A DNA stretch of 64,000 nt from Pseudorasbora parva (taxonomy: Eukaryota > Chordata > Actinopteri > Cypriniformes > Gobionidae). Location: NCBI RefSeq assembly GCF_024679245.1, contig NC_090183.1, positions 23,797,855 to 23,861,854 on the forward strand, written 5' to 3'. Shown piece after piece: positions 25,101 to 37,100 of this stretch (position 1 is its first letter; each line of letters begins with the position of its first letter). The notes under the pieces are model-generated. The model did not search any database, had not been told where the DNA came from, and worked only from the letters and a program-made list of their open reading frames with translations. A program made the position numbers and the translations under genes.

Positions 25101-28100
25101 TTCTTAATTGCATCTTAAATTAAATTAAATGAAAATGTATTTTCATTGTTTTGACTCACTTAAATTGGACTTAAGTACATATTTATTTTGTGAAATACTT
25201 TTAGGTAACACTTTATTTAGATTGTCCACTTTAAATATTCTACTAACTATAAAAAGGAGTTATTAGAGAATTAGACTGTGTGCTTAATATCTGCTAACAC
25301 TTTATTTTGATGGTCCCAGATATTTTACTGACTAAGTCACTTTGCAACTATATATGCCAACTTATTCTACTAACCCTAACCCTAAAAGTCTATAATACTC
25401 TAGGGCCTGGTTTTACAGACAGGGCTTATCTGTGAGTAAAACCAGGGGTAGCAGTTAGTTGATGTGTCACAAATGTAAAGGCTTTGTAGTAGAAACTCAC
25501 AAGACAAAGATGAACATGAAATTACTTTACTAATAAATGCATCATGATTTATGATCATAACAAATTCCTGAACGTGTTAACGTAATATAAACTGTCAACA
25601 TAGAGTAAATGAGGAACTAAATCATGAACTCCTGAATGTGACTAACAATTGAGTAACTATGGAAACAAACAAGAACTAATACAAACATGACAGAAACTGA
25701 ACTAAATTGAACATAACCCTGACAACATGTAGTTGCAAATTAATAAGAGTCATTTGACATGTAGATGCAAAGTTACTTATAGTTAGTAGAATGTCTAAAG
25801 TGGACTTTCGAAAAGTCTAACTTGTTATTGTTTTGGAAATATGGCTAAATGTCACTTTTTAAAAGTGTACTTAAGTGTGTAAATAAATGTTGTCGTGGAA
25901 ATAGCTTCATTAATATTTATTTTCTTCAAGTACAAAAAAATACAATACTTATGTTTTGAAGAATTTAACACTTCTTTTTCACTAGAGTCATCAAACATTG
26001 ATCCTAGTGAATTATGTCAATGTCATTTTTTATATTATAATTAACTTTACATGCAAATGGTTCTGCTATGTTTTATTTTTATTCTTCCAGTCCAACAGTG
26101 GCAAGCCACACGAATCTGACCTTTTCTTAGCTGACATCGTCTCGTACTACGTGCGCATGGGACAGCAGCCTGTGTACTTTAACATTTACTACATCAAGGT
26201 GAGATCTAATGACCCTTTTGTAATGTTTTATGTAGTCAGCTTTTTTCAGCTATGATCCAATGAAAATCAGGTGTGATTTAGTGGTTCGCAATTAATGCTA
26301 GATAAGCATAAAGGATGTGAAAGCAGTATGAGAGAAGAGAAAGCACACAAATTTGTTCAGAATGTCAAGCTGTTTATGTTTGAAGTGCTTAATGATTTAT
26401 AAAACACTTTCTAAAATAATACATAACAGTCTTGTTTTTATTTTCTGTTTTACTTTCGTAGATTTACTTATCCAACAATTCCAAAGAAGCTTTGGAAGAA
26501 GTTTTTGTCACAGATCTGGAAGTGGATTTCCCAGAATTCAAAATGGCCCAAGTAGCACAAAAAGGTGTGTGAGAGACTTCAACTGTTTTGAACTTATGAA
26601 CTATATTCAGCAACAAAAGTCAGGATGAGTATAGTCATTGGCACACAAAACAAAATAGGCCAGTGGTTTATTTGGCCAACATTTAATGCCCACATTCTTC
26701 CCTCAGACAATGTCAAACAGAAGAAGATGCCTGCCGAGCTGTGTGGGGCTCTGATCTCCTTTAGCTATCTAAAAGTGAGTGTCTATGTGAATGTGATTCT
26801 TGACGTATTTATACAGAACTTTAATGTAGTCACACACAATGTGTCTGTTGCTGATATTCAGTTCCCTTTCAGTCGGTCACGTTCGACGTACGTCGGACTT
26901 AGACCAACGAATTGGGATCACTTCTGGGAGCCCCTATCAGCTTCGAGATGTAGAAAACGGCCCAGTGAACATTGGCGTGCGTGCTTTGCATATCGCACCC
27001 CGCCCCGCTGCGCAGGTATAAAGCGGAAGCGATCACCATGCACCGTTGTCATTCACTTCGGAGCCGAACGGCGTTGATGAAGCATCTGACTGCCTGCTAT
27101 ATAGCAAAGAGAGAGAGAGAAAGCATGCCGGGGGAAATTGCTCTTGTGTTGGCCAGACGGCTTCAGACAGTGCGACCGCGATCTCACTGCTGCTGAGAGA
27201 GCTGCTGTTTTCACAGCAAACTGAGCAAATTGCACTTTACACACACACACACACCACACACCACACACAGTTGGTTCGGTGGGCGTGTTCCTTTTTCTGG
27301 TGAGAGCAGAAAACAGGCTGCACACAAAACCTGTTTATTTCTGCCACGGTCGATCCCTGGGTGCATTCAACACCTAAAAGAGCAAATTTTCCTCACAAAA
27401 AGAGCTACACGGGTAACGTGCCGTCCTTTTCAAGATTTCTTTCCACCCGTGCGTTTCTGGATGCGGTCGTTCCCTGTCGCCCGCTGACGGTCCCAAGCGC
27501 TGTATCACGTGCCTGGGCTTAGAGCACGCTGAGGCAGCATTTGTGTATAGTTCGTGTTCTCACTGCGGGAACATGACTATCTCGGCGCTTAGGTCGAGAC
27601 TCGCCTACCTCCGGGAAGGTGGAGTCCCCCTACCCATAGCTCGATCTAGGTCTATTCCTGCCCAGCAGAATAGACCTACTTTGATGGATGGCCGGGGTGA
27701 CCTGAGGATCATGGTTAGGGCAAACCCGTCGAGTGAGCCTCCGCGGGACCCTAATCCCTCACAAGCGCCGCAACCGGTGGTGCTTCCCTGGGACCCCGTC
27801 GGCCCCACACATGCGCAGCCGACGGTGTCTTTTGGGGCACCCGCGGACGAACAGATGTCGCTCGCTGCATTGGAGGGGGAGTTTCAGACCTCTGGGGATG
27901 AAGATTCGGCTGTACTGCCTCCATCTGGGAGAGTGGCAACGGTCGAGTCAGACCCGGAGTTGACGGCTATGCTTTCCCGGGCCGCCGAAAAGGTCGGGCT
28001 TGAGGGGAACCCTCCACCACGTCCCGAACCTTCTAGGTTGGACGATTGGTTTCTCGGGGCGGGCCGCGCTGGTTCTCAGCGTCCCGCTCCAGTGTCTTTC

Positions 28101-31100
28101 TTCCCAGAGGTGCATGAGGAGCTGACTAGGTCGTGGAAAGCACCATTTAGCGCCCGTGGGCGACCTAGTGGCTCCTCCCTCCTCACTACCCTTGACGGCG
28201 GGCAGGCCAGGGGGTATGAGGGTCTCCCGCTGGTGGAGCGGGCCGTCACAATGCAACTGTGTCCGACGTCCGCCTCTAGCTGGCGCGGGGACCCGAAGCT
28301 CCCATCCAGGGCATGTAGGGTCTGACCGCGAAGGCCTATAGGTCCTGTGGCCAGGCCGCCTCCGCCCTGCATGCTATGGCGCTGTTTCAGGTGCACCAAG
28401 CACAGGCACTCATGGACATGCACTAGGGTAGTCCGGGCCCAGAACTCCTCCGGGAGCTCTGGACGGCGACGGACCTCGCCCTACGGGCGACGAAAACCAC
28501 CGCCCGTGCTATTGGCCAGGCGATGTCCACCTTGGTGGTCCGGCCTCCACCCCGCCGCAGCCCAGCAGCAGCCTCCACCCAGGCGTAGGCGTGGAGCCGG
28601 CCGCGGGAAGGACATCCAGCCCGCTCAGGCCGCTGCCAAGCCAGGTGGCAAGCGTCGTCGTAAGAGACCCTGAGACGGGCCACCCAGAGATGGAGGATCC
28701 TGCTCAACAGGAAGTGGCAGCAGCACCACTTCCTCCCCCCGGGCCGGGGGGCTCCTTTGTGACAATAACATCTGTCACGCCCCTGGCCTCACGGCCGGTG
28801 GTACCCAAAACTTCGCAAAAAGAGCAGTTTCCAAAATCTCTGGGTGCCAAGAGAGCACGCTTGGCGGTGTGCAACGCTTCCATGCCTTGCCGCCCTCAGG
28901 CGCCTCTCCAATCGCCTTGAATTCGTTCAAACGCAGGACGGCGGTCCCACTGAAACAATTTCAGAGGCTCCTGGGGCATATGGTATCCGTAGCGGCAATG
29001 ACGCCGCTCGGATGATCCATATGAGACTGCTTCAACGCTGGCTACACGACCGAGTCCCGAGGTGGTGCAGTTTCAGGTCTGTGGACGGGCCTCAACTGTA
29101 ATCCCACATCAACTGCCTGGAGTTGTTAGCAGTCTGTCTTGCCCTGAGCCACTTCAAGATGCCGCTCCAGGGCAAGCACGTTCTGGTCCGTACGGACAGC
29201 ACTGCGGCCGTAGCGTACATCAACAAACAGGGTGGTCTACGCTCCCGTCGCATGTCACAACTCGCCCGCCACCTCCTGTTATGGAGTCAGAAGTATCTGA
29301 GGTCACTTCGTGCCACTCACATTCCGGGCCTGCTCAATCGTGGGACCGACGAGCTCTCACGACAGCCAGTGCTTCCGGGAGAGTGGAGACTCCATCCCCA
29401 GGTGATCCAGCTGATCTGGGACCGCTTCGGGGCCCCCGGACACGGCTCACTGCCAGTTGTTTTATTCCCTGACCGAGGGGACCCTCAGCATGGATGTGCT
29501 GGCACACAGCTGGCCCCGGAGCCTACGCAAATATGCGTTTCCCCCAGTGAGCCTTCTTGCACTGACTTTGTGCAAGGTCAGGGAGGATGAGGAGCAGGTC
29601 CTGTTGGTGGCGCCGTACTGGCCCAACAGGACATGGTTCCCGGAACTAGTGCTCCTTGCGACAGCACCTCCTTGGCCCATTCCTCTGAGGAAGGACCTCC
29701 TGACTCAGAGACGGGGCACCCTCTGGCACCCGTGTCCAGACCTCTGGAAACTCCATGTCTGGTCCCTGGACGGGACGCGGAGGTTCTAGGTGGTCTGCCA
29801 TAGGCTGTAGCAGACACCATCGCTTCCGCTAGAGCTCCCTCTATGAGGCACCTCTATGCGTTGAAGTGGAACCTGTTCGTCGACTGGTGCTCTTCTCATC
29901 GAGAAGACCCCCGAAGGTGTTTGGTCAGGGCCGTGCTTTCCTTCCTACAAGATGGGTTGGAGAGAAGGCTGTCTCCCTCCACCCTCAAGGTGTATGTGGC
30001 CGCAATCGCTACCAATCACGAACTAGTAGAAGGTAAGTCTTTGGGGAAGCACGACCTGATCGTCAGGTTCCTGAGGGGCACGAGGAGATTAAATCCACCT
30101 CGCCCCCCCTCTATACCTTCTTGGGACCTGTCTCTGGTGCTTAGTGCACTTCAGAGACCTCCTTTTGAGCCTTTGCAGTCAGTGGAGTTAAAAATTCTGT
30201 CTCTAAAGACAGTACTCCTGACTGCATTGGCCTCTATCAAGAGGGTAGGGGACCTGCAGGCATTTTTGGTCGACGAATCGTGCCTGGAATCCGGATACGT
30301 GCCCAAGGTTCCCACCACTCCCTTCCAGGACCAGGTAGTGAACCTGCAAGCGCTGCCTTCGGAGGAGGCAGACCCAGCCCTGGCTTTTCTCTGTCCTGTC
30401 TGAGCACTTTGGACGTATGTGTACAGAACGCAAAGCTTTAGGACTTCAGAGCAGCTCTTCATCTGTTACGGAGGACAGCAGAAGGGAAAGGCTGTCTCCA
30501 AGCAGAGGATGGCCCACTGGATAGTGGATGCCATTATCTTGGCTTATGAGTCCCAAGACGTGCCCTGCCCGCTCGGGATTAGAGCCCACTCCACCAGGGG
30601 TGTAGCCTTTTCCTGGGCGCTGGCTCGTGGCGCCTCGCTGACAGATATTTGTAGAGCTGCGGGCTGGGCAACACCCAACACGTTTGCTAGATTTTATAGC
30701 CTACGTGTAGAACCGGTATCTTCCCGTGTACTCACTTCTCATAGTCGGTAGCACCGAAGTGCCTGTTCTAATGTCGGCTTGCTGCGCCACTCCCTTCCTC
30801 ATGGAACGGATACGTGCGCTTATGTGCTCCAGTCGAGTTCCCCAGCATGGCGAACCCTGTCGAGTCCTCCACAACCCACGGCAGTCAGGCATGGCAGAGC
30901 GTCTGACACCAGGTTTAACACTCGTATGCAGTGTGGAACTTGTGTTAGGCTGGGTTCCATATGTAGTGACCCCCACGGCGGTCCCATATGTGTATTCTCC
31001 ACGGTACGGCTCCCTACGGTGAGCTGTGTCTTTTCCTTGACAGAGCCCGCTCTGCCGTCTTAGTGCCATCAGGGCCGGGGCCACCCCTGGGACTCCCGTA

Positions 31101-34100
31101 TGGAGCACTGCCCACAGCCAGTCCATACGTGTATTCCACACGTTATCTCCTACGGGGTCCGAGTAACTGTGGCGTTTTCCATAGGGATCCCAATTCGTCG
31201 GTCTAAGTCCGACGTACGTCGAACGTGACCAACTGAAAGGGAATGTCTTGGTTACGTATGTAACCCTCGTTCCCTGAAGGAGGGAACGAAGACGTACGTC
31301 CCGTCGCCACAGTTGCTGTACCATCACTGCAGCCTCGGTTAGGCTCCTTAGTGAAAAACAACGGTGCATGGTGATCGCTTCCGCTTTATGCAAAGCACGC
31401 ACGCCAATGTTCATTGGCCAGTTTTCTACATCTCGAAGCTGATAGGGGCTCCCAGAAGGGATCCCAATTCGTCGGTCTAAGTCCGACGTACGTCCTTCAG
31501 GGAACGAGGGTTACATACGTAACCGAGACGTTTTCTTGTGAGTCTATAGTTTCAAAGAGGCTTAAAAAAGCGACTAGCAAATCTTACTTGACCTCATATG
31601 ACCTTCACATTACTTTTAGGTGTCTCTAAGCAACAGGGAGGTTGAAAAGGGGTTCTCACTCAGAACCACTGGTGCCCAAATTTCAGCAATACCAGAAAAC
31701 AAAACTGAAGGTAAAGTGAAATTATTTGAATGAAAAGGTTTTTCCTTTTTTTTTTTTATATCAGTTTAGATTATTTTTTACCTGACCAAATTTAAATCAA
31801 TTACTATTTTTATTTCTTTCCATTTGTAGATCTCAACTGTCTCACAGTCACTTTCAATGACACAAAGCCAAAGAGTAACACAGTAAGTCTGGCCAAGCCT
31901 CAGAAACTGTACAATCTGTGAAAACTGTGGGTATATCTATCCAGAAAAGTTGGGGCATTCTGTAAAACATAATAAAATCAAGAATCTGTGATTCTCTGAA
32001 GAAAGTACAAAAAATGAAATTCGACTGTTTTCAATATATACACATTTTGATGGCTGCAACACAATCCAAAATAGCTGCAACAGAGGCAAAATAAAATTTA
32101 ATGTCATTAATGTCTTTCCACACCCGTAAGACCTCCGTTCATCTTCAGAACACAGTTTAAGATATTTATATTTAGTCCGAGAGCGTATGGAAGTGTATGC
32201 ACACTTCTGTCCATGTCTAGAAAGGGAATAAAAACATCATCAAAGTAGTCTAAATGTGACATCAGTTAGTTAATTAGAATCTCTTGAAGCATCAAAAATA
32301 CATTTGGGTCCAAAAACTATGACAGCTTTATTCTAAAACTTTATTCAGCATTGTCTTCGCTTCCCTGTTTGTTTTCAATCATCAAATAAAGATTCAAATG
32401 GTTGTGAATCAAATTATTGATTCATGATTCGGATCGCCATTGTCACATGATTTTGGCAGTTTGACACGCGATCCGAATCATGAATCAATCCGCTGATTGG
32501 GGAAAAAATGTAAATGTAAATTTTTTCCCCAAAAATGTATTTTCGATGATTCAAGAGATTCTAATTAAAGCTACACTATGTGATATTTCCCCCCATCTAG
32601 CGGTGTAAAGGTATATGACAATCCAGTGAATATTAGTTTCTGTTCCTCTCAATTTCGATTTCGGCAAAAAGCGAAGCTTGAATTTACGGGTATGTCCCTC
32701 TTTGGCTAATGTACTTTCAAGATGGAGGAGCAACATGGCGACCGGCATTCGAACCCCTCACCCGTATGTATTTTCAATAGCATATTATAAACTTATGAAA
32801 ATACTTTATTAATTGAAAGAAGTAAATATACATTAATGAGCACATATATTTTTGAAAGAACTAAGTGTTTTTAGCTAAGAATAAACTAAAAAGGTTACAC
32901 AGTGTAGCTTTAACTAACTGATGGCACATATGGACTACTTTGATGATGTTTTTATTCTCTTTCTGGATATGGAGAGTATAGTGTGCATAAACTTCCATAC
33001 GCTCTCGGACTGAATATAAAATATCTTAAACTGTGTTCCGAAGATGAACGGAGGTCTTACGGGTGTGGAATGACATTAGGGTGAGTCATTAATGACATAC
33101 ATTTCCTTTTTGGATTAACTAACCCTTTAAAAGTCTGTAGAATATCCAAGTTAAACTGTTTTGAATCAGCCCAAAATTAGCAGGTAAACTGGTAATAGGT
33201 GAGGGTATCGTGTTTTGGTATAAAAGGAGCATCCACCAAAAGACTTTGCAAGCAAAGATGGGTCATGACTCACCACTTTGTGTCAAATTTCATGAGAGAA
33301 TTGTCAAACAGTTCAAAAATCCCATTTCTCAATGCAAGATTGCAATGTATTTAAGTCTTTTACGAACTACAATACATAATAATGTCAAAAGATTCAGGGA
33401 ATCAAGAGAAATCTTATTTCATGTAGGACAAGGCAGGAGACCTCTGTTGAATGCGTGTGACATTTGAGACCTTATATTGCATGGCATAACATGCTACACA
33501 TGGGCTAAATATAGTCACGTGGGCTGGGGAGTACTTCAGAAAACTGTTGTCTGCTGCTGCATCTTGAATCTCCTTATGGAAACGGAAAGCTTTACATCTG
33601 TACAATGCAGATATGGCGCTGAGTTCTCTGGGCCCGAGCTCATCTCAGATGGTCCAGAAGACAGTGGAAATGTGTGTTGTGGTTTGATGTATCCACATTT
33701 CAGCTTGTTTTGGGGAAAAACTAACTTTGAGTTCAAAGTCTCAAAGACAAAAAGGACCATCCAGACTTTCATCAGTGACAGATGCAAAAGCAAACATCTG
33801 TCATGGTATGATGGTGCATCAGATGTCATCTTGATATGGAGGTGTATATTGGGATTGTACAGATCCATATACTTCCATCAAGATGACGTCTTTCCTGGGA
33901 AGCAAGACAATATTAGGCCTCATACTGCACATGCTAAAACAGAGTGGTTTCTAGACATAACACCATAGAAGGGATGTGCTTGACCGCCTGCCTGCAGTCC
34001 AGATCTGTCTTTTATTGAAAATGAATAGCCTATCATGAAAAGAAGAATCAGACGACCACAGACTGTATTAGGCAAGATTGAGCAAAAAGTCCACTTGCAA

Positions 34101-37100
34101 AACTTTGACAATTAATATCCTCAATTCTCAAACATTTAAAAAGTGTAATTAAAAGGAATGGTAATGCGACAGTTGTAAACATGCCTCTGTCCCCAAAAAA
34201 TTTTTTGGAGTGTGTTGTAGCCATTAAAATCTAAATTTGTTGATTTTTACAAAATACACTTGGTTGGTCAGCGAAATATTTTTACTTTTGTCAGTAAAAT
34301 AAAGGTTAAAGAGAATTAACAAATAACAGATTCTTGATTTTATTGCATTTGACAAAATATCCCAACTTTTTGGGATTTGGGGTTGTATGATCTTGTATGG
34401 TCCCTTTTTTTGTACAAGCTGTGTATCTTCAGCACTCGAGGGAAAATGCATGTGTGTGCAAATCATTGCATTGATTTCCCACTGAGAAAGCTCCACTCCC
34501 AGCTGGCCGTATTTATGGGTGGCTTCTTCCGTGTTAAACGAGGTCTCGTTGGCCTTGAGATGGCTATATCTAAAAGATCTATTTCCTGCTCCATGCAGTA
34601 AAGGATTGAATATGATGACCTATTGGAGTGTATGACTCATGCCACAGCCTGAACTGATCCGGCTCGAAACACGAGACTGCAGATGGTCGCTTAGATAAAC
34701 GATATCTGCAGTGTGCCGCTCCGGTGAGCCTCCTTTTCTCTCAGAGCTGTACTTTGAGCTGTCAGATTTGTGGAGCCATCCATACTCTGCTCGCGTTCAA
34801 ATGTGGAGGGGTTGTGTGAGCAGGGTTATAGGAGGTTTATCGTCATGATGATGAAGGCTCACGTTTTGCCCTCTAAGCCATGTCAGACAACATCCAGGCT
34901 GGTGGGCAGAGTGTATGCAGCGGCCACTCAAACTGGTGGAGTTTTTGGACATTATGTGAGGACAGTCCAGTACGGTCTCTGAACTGTATATAGCCACAGA
35001 TCTAGCTCATCATGCAACCAAGCATGTGGCCCACTCAATAGTGAAGGAAAGGCATCTGTCAGGCATCAGGAAAATGTATAAAACTTACTGATGGCCCTGT
35101 CTCGTCCTCTGGACTTTTTTGGCACTGCCATTGAGATGGTGTTGGACAGGTTTAGAGAGACAAAAGCGCAGTCATCTGCCTTTGGGAAGTATATCCCTCA
35201 CCGGGGTCCATTCTCCTCATAAATCTGCTTCCTCACCATGAACGTATTCCTGGAGAGAAGAGCAGGAGGCAAGTGTGGCTTCCCAAGCATTTCCAAGCAT
35301 TTTTAGTGCATGGATCTGAGGGCTTTGGGTGTGGCAAAAAGGATTGAAGAGGAGAGTGATTAAGTGGGGCGCCATCCAAGCCCCTTTTCCTACTATTTCT
35401 TCCCTTTCTTCCAGTCTCCACATCCAAAAGATGCAAAAGGTTGTTTTCAAACTAAAACTTAAGAGTCGAGTAAAAATAAGCCATGGGAACTGTCTATCAT
35501 GTTGGAATTGGGGCAACCTAAACTGAAGTTGGGCCCACTTACCATGATGGAAAGTAAGCTAAGGCCTAAGGAGCCTGTTATTCAGCTACCTAATAAATTA
35601 TTCATGAGTACAGGGCAGGTTAGTCAATCCTCTTGTTGGGTCAGTTTATGGTACTCACTTCTCAGAAGAAGAGCTGGACAGATAGCTGAATAACATTCAT
35701 TATTATACTTATTATATCTTTTCTGTCCCCTTGTTTAGGACTGGATATTAAAGGGTTAGTTCACCCAAAAATGTAAATTCTCTAATTAATTACTTACCCT
35801 AATGTCGTTCGACACCCGTAAGACCTCCGTTCATCTTCGGAACACAAATAAAGATATTTTTGTTGAAATCCGATGGCTCAGAAAGGCCTTCATTGACACC
35901 AATGTCATTTTCTCTCTCAAGACCCATAAAAGGCACTAAAGACGTCGTTATTAAGTCCATCTCACTACAGTGATTCTACAATCATTTTATGAAGCGACGA
36001 TAATAGTTTTTGTGCGCAAAAAAAACGAAATAACGACTTATATAGTGATGGGCCGTTGATAGAGATCGCGTGTCAAACTGCTGAAATCGCGTGACATTGG
36101 CGATCCAAAACCGGAATAGATTCACTGATTCATAACGTTCTAAACTTTGTTTTGAAATCGGCCCATTGCTATATAATTTGTTATTTTATTAATTTTTTTG
36201 CTCACAAAAACTATTCGCGTCACTTCCTAAAATAATTGTAGAATCGCTGTAGTGAGATGGGCGTTGTAACGACATCTTTTAGTGCCTTTTATAGGTCTTG
36301 AGAGAGGTAATGACATTGGTGTCAATGAAGGCCTGTCTGAGCCATCGGATTTCAACAAAAATATCTTCATTTGTGTTCCGAAGATGAACGGAGGTCTGAT
36401 CTGATGATGTGTTGTCAGGTGCCCTGATTATACATTGAGGTGCACCTTGCTACGTCATCACACTGTGGCGGCCAATGACTGCAATGATGTTACATGTGCC
36501 TCAGACACCGGGTTCAGTGAGGACACATCCCCATAGTGCCATAATCCTTTAGGGAACCGGAACCCTACATTTGGAACCCTAGGACATTTTACGTTGTTGG
36601 ACTGCAACCTTGAAGTGTGTTTAGCTAAGGCTCTTATGAGTAGGAAATGCAAATGATAGCTGATTAAGTTTGGACATTTATGCTGTTTCTTCGTTTTATA
36701 AGGAGAAAAAGATCAGAACGTGCAATTTTAAATTGAAGACGCCAGACAAATCAACTTTCACGGTGCGTTTGGACAAAGACTTTCGAAGGAAATTTATGAA
36801 CGTTGAGAGGTGAGAAATCTTTTTTTTCTGCTACAGCTATCATCATTTAATTAGGCAAGTTTTGGGGTCAGTAAGATTTAAAATAATTTTGAAATAAGTC
36901 TCTTATGCCCAACAAGGCTGCATGTATTTGATTGAAAACCCAGTAAAAACAGTCATATTATGAAATATTACTACACTTTTGTTACAATTTCTTTTTTCCC
37001 TAAAAATGTTGTTTATTCCTGTGATGGCAAATATGAATTTTCCATTACTCCAGTCATTAGAGCCACATGATCCTTCAGAAATCATTTGAATATGCAGTTT

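Larger units (their letters stand above)
26861..31532 (+). mobile_element. DIRS retrotransposon 1, RT-deleted, in pik3r6 intron 15
   Basis: 4.67 kb in the same orientation as the host gene. It has inverted terminal repeats (26861 to about 27055 against about 31335-31532) and GTT at both outer edges. Order inside: broken gag, a junction that skips the RT palm, RNase H, tyrosine recombinase, internal complementary region, right repeat. A TATAAA sits in the left repeat near 27017. Frame breaks and the missing YxDD region make it unable to retrotranspose on its own. Removing it leaves an ancestral intron of about 175 bp. DIRS elements use a tyrosine recombinase rather than an integrase, so no target duplication is expected beyond the shared GTT. 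Confidence 0.88.

Noticed and set aside
28076..28423. - strand frames over DIRS 1 gag
   Set aside because: They are shadows of the gag reading frame on the opposite strand and have no homology.
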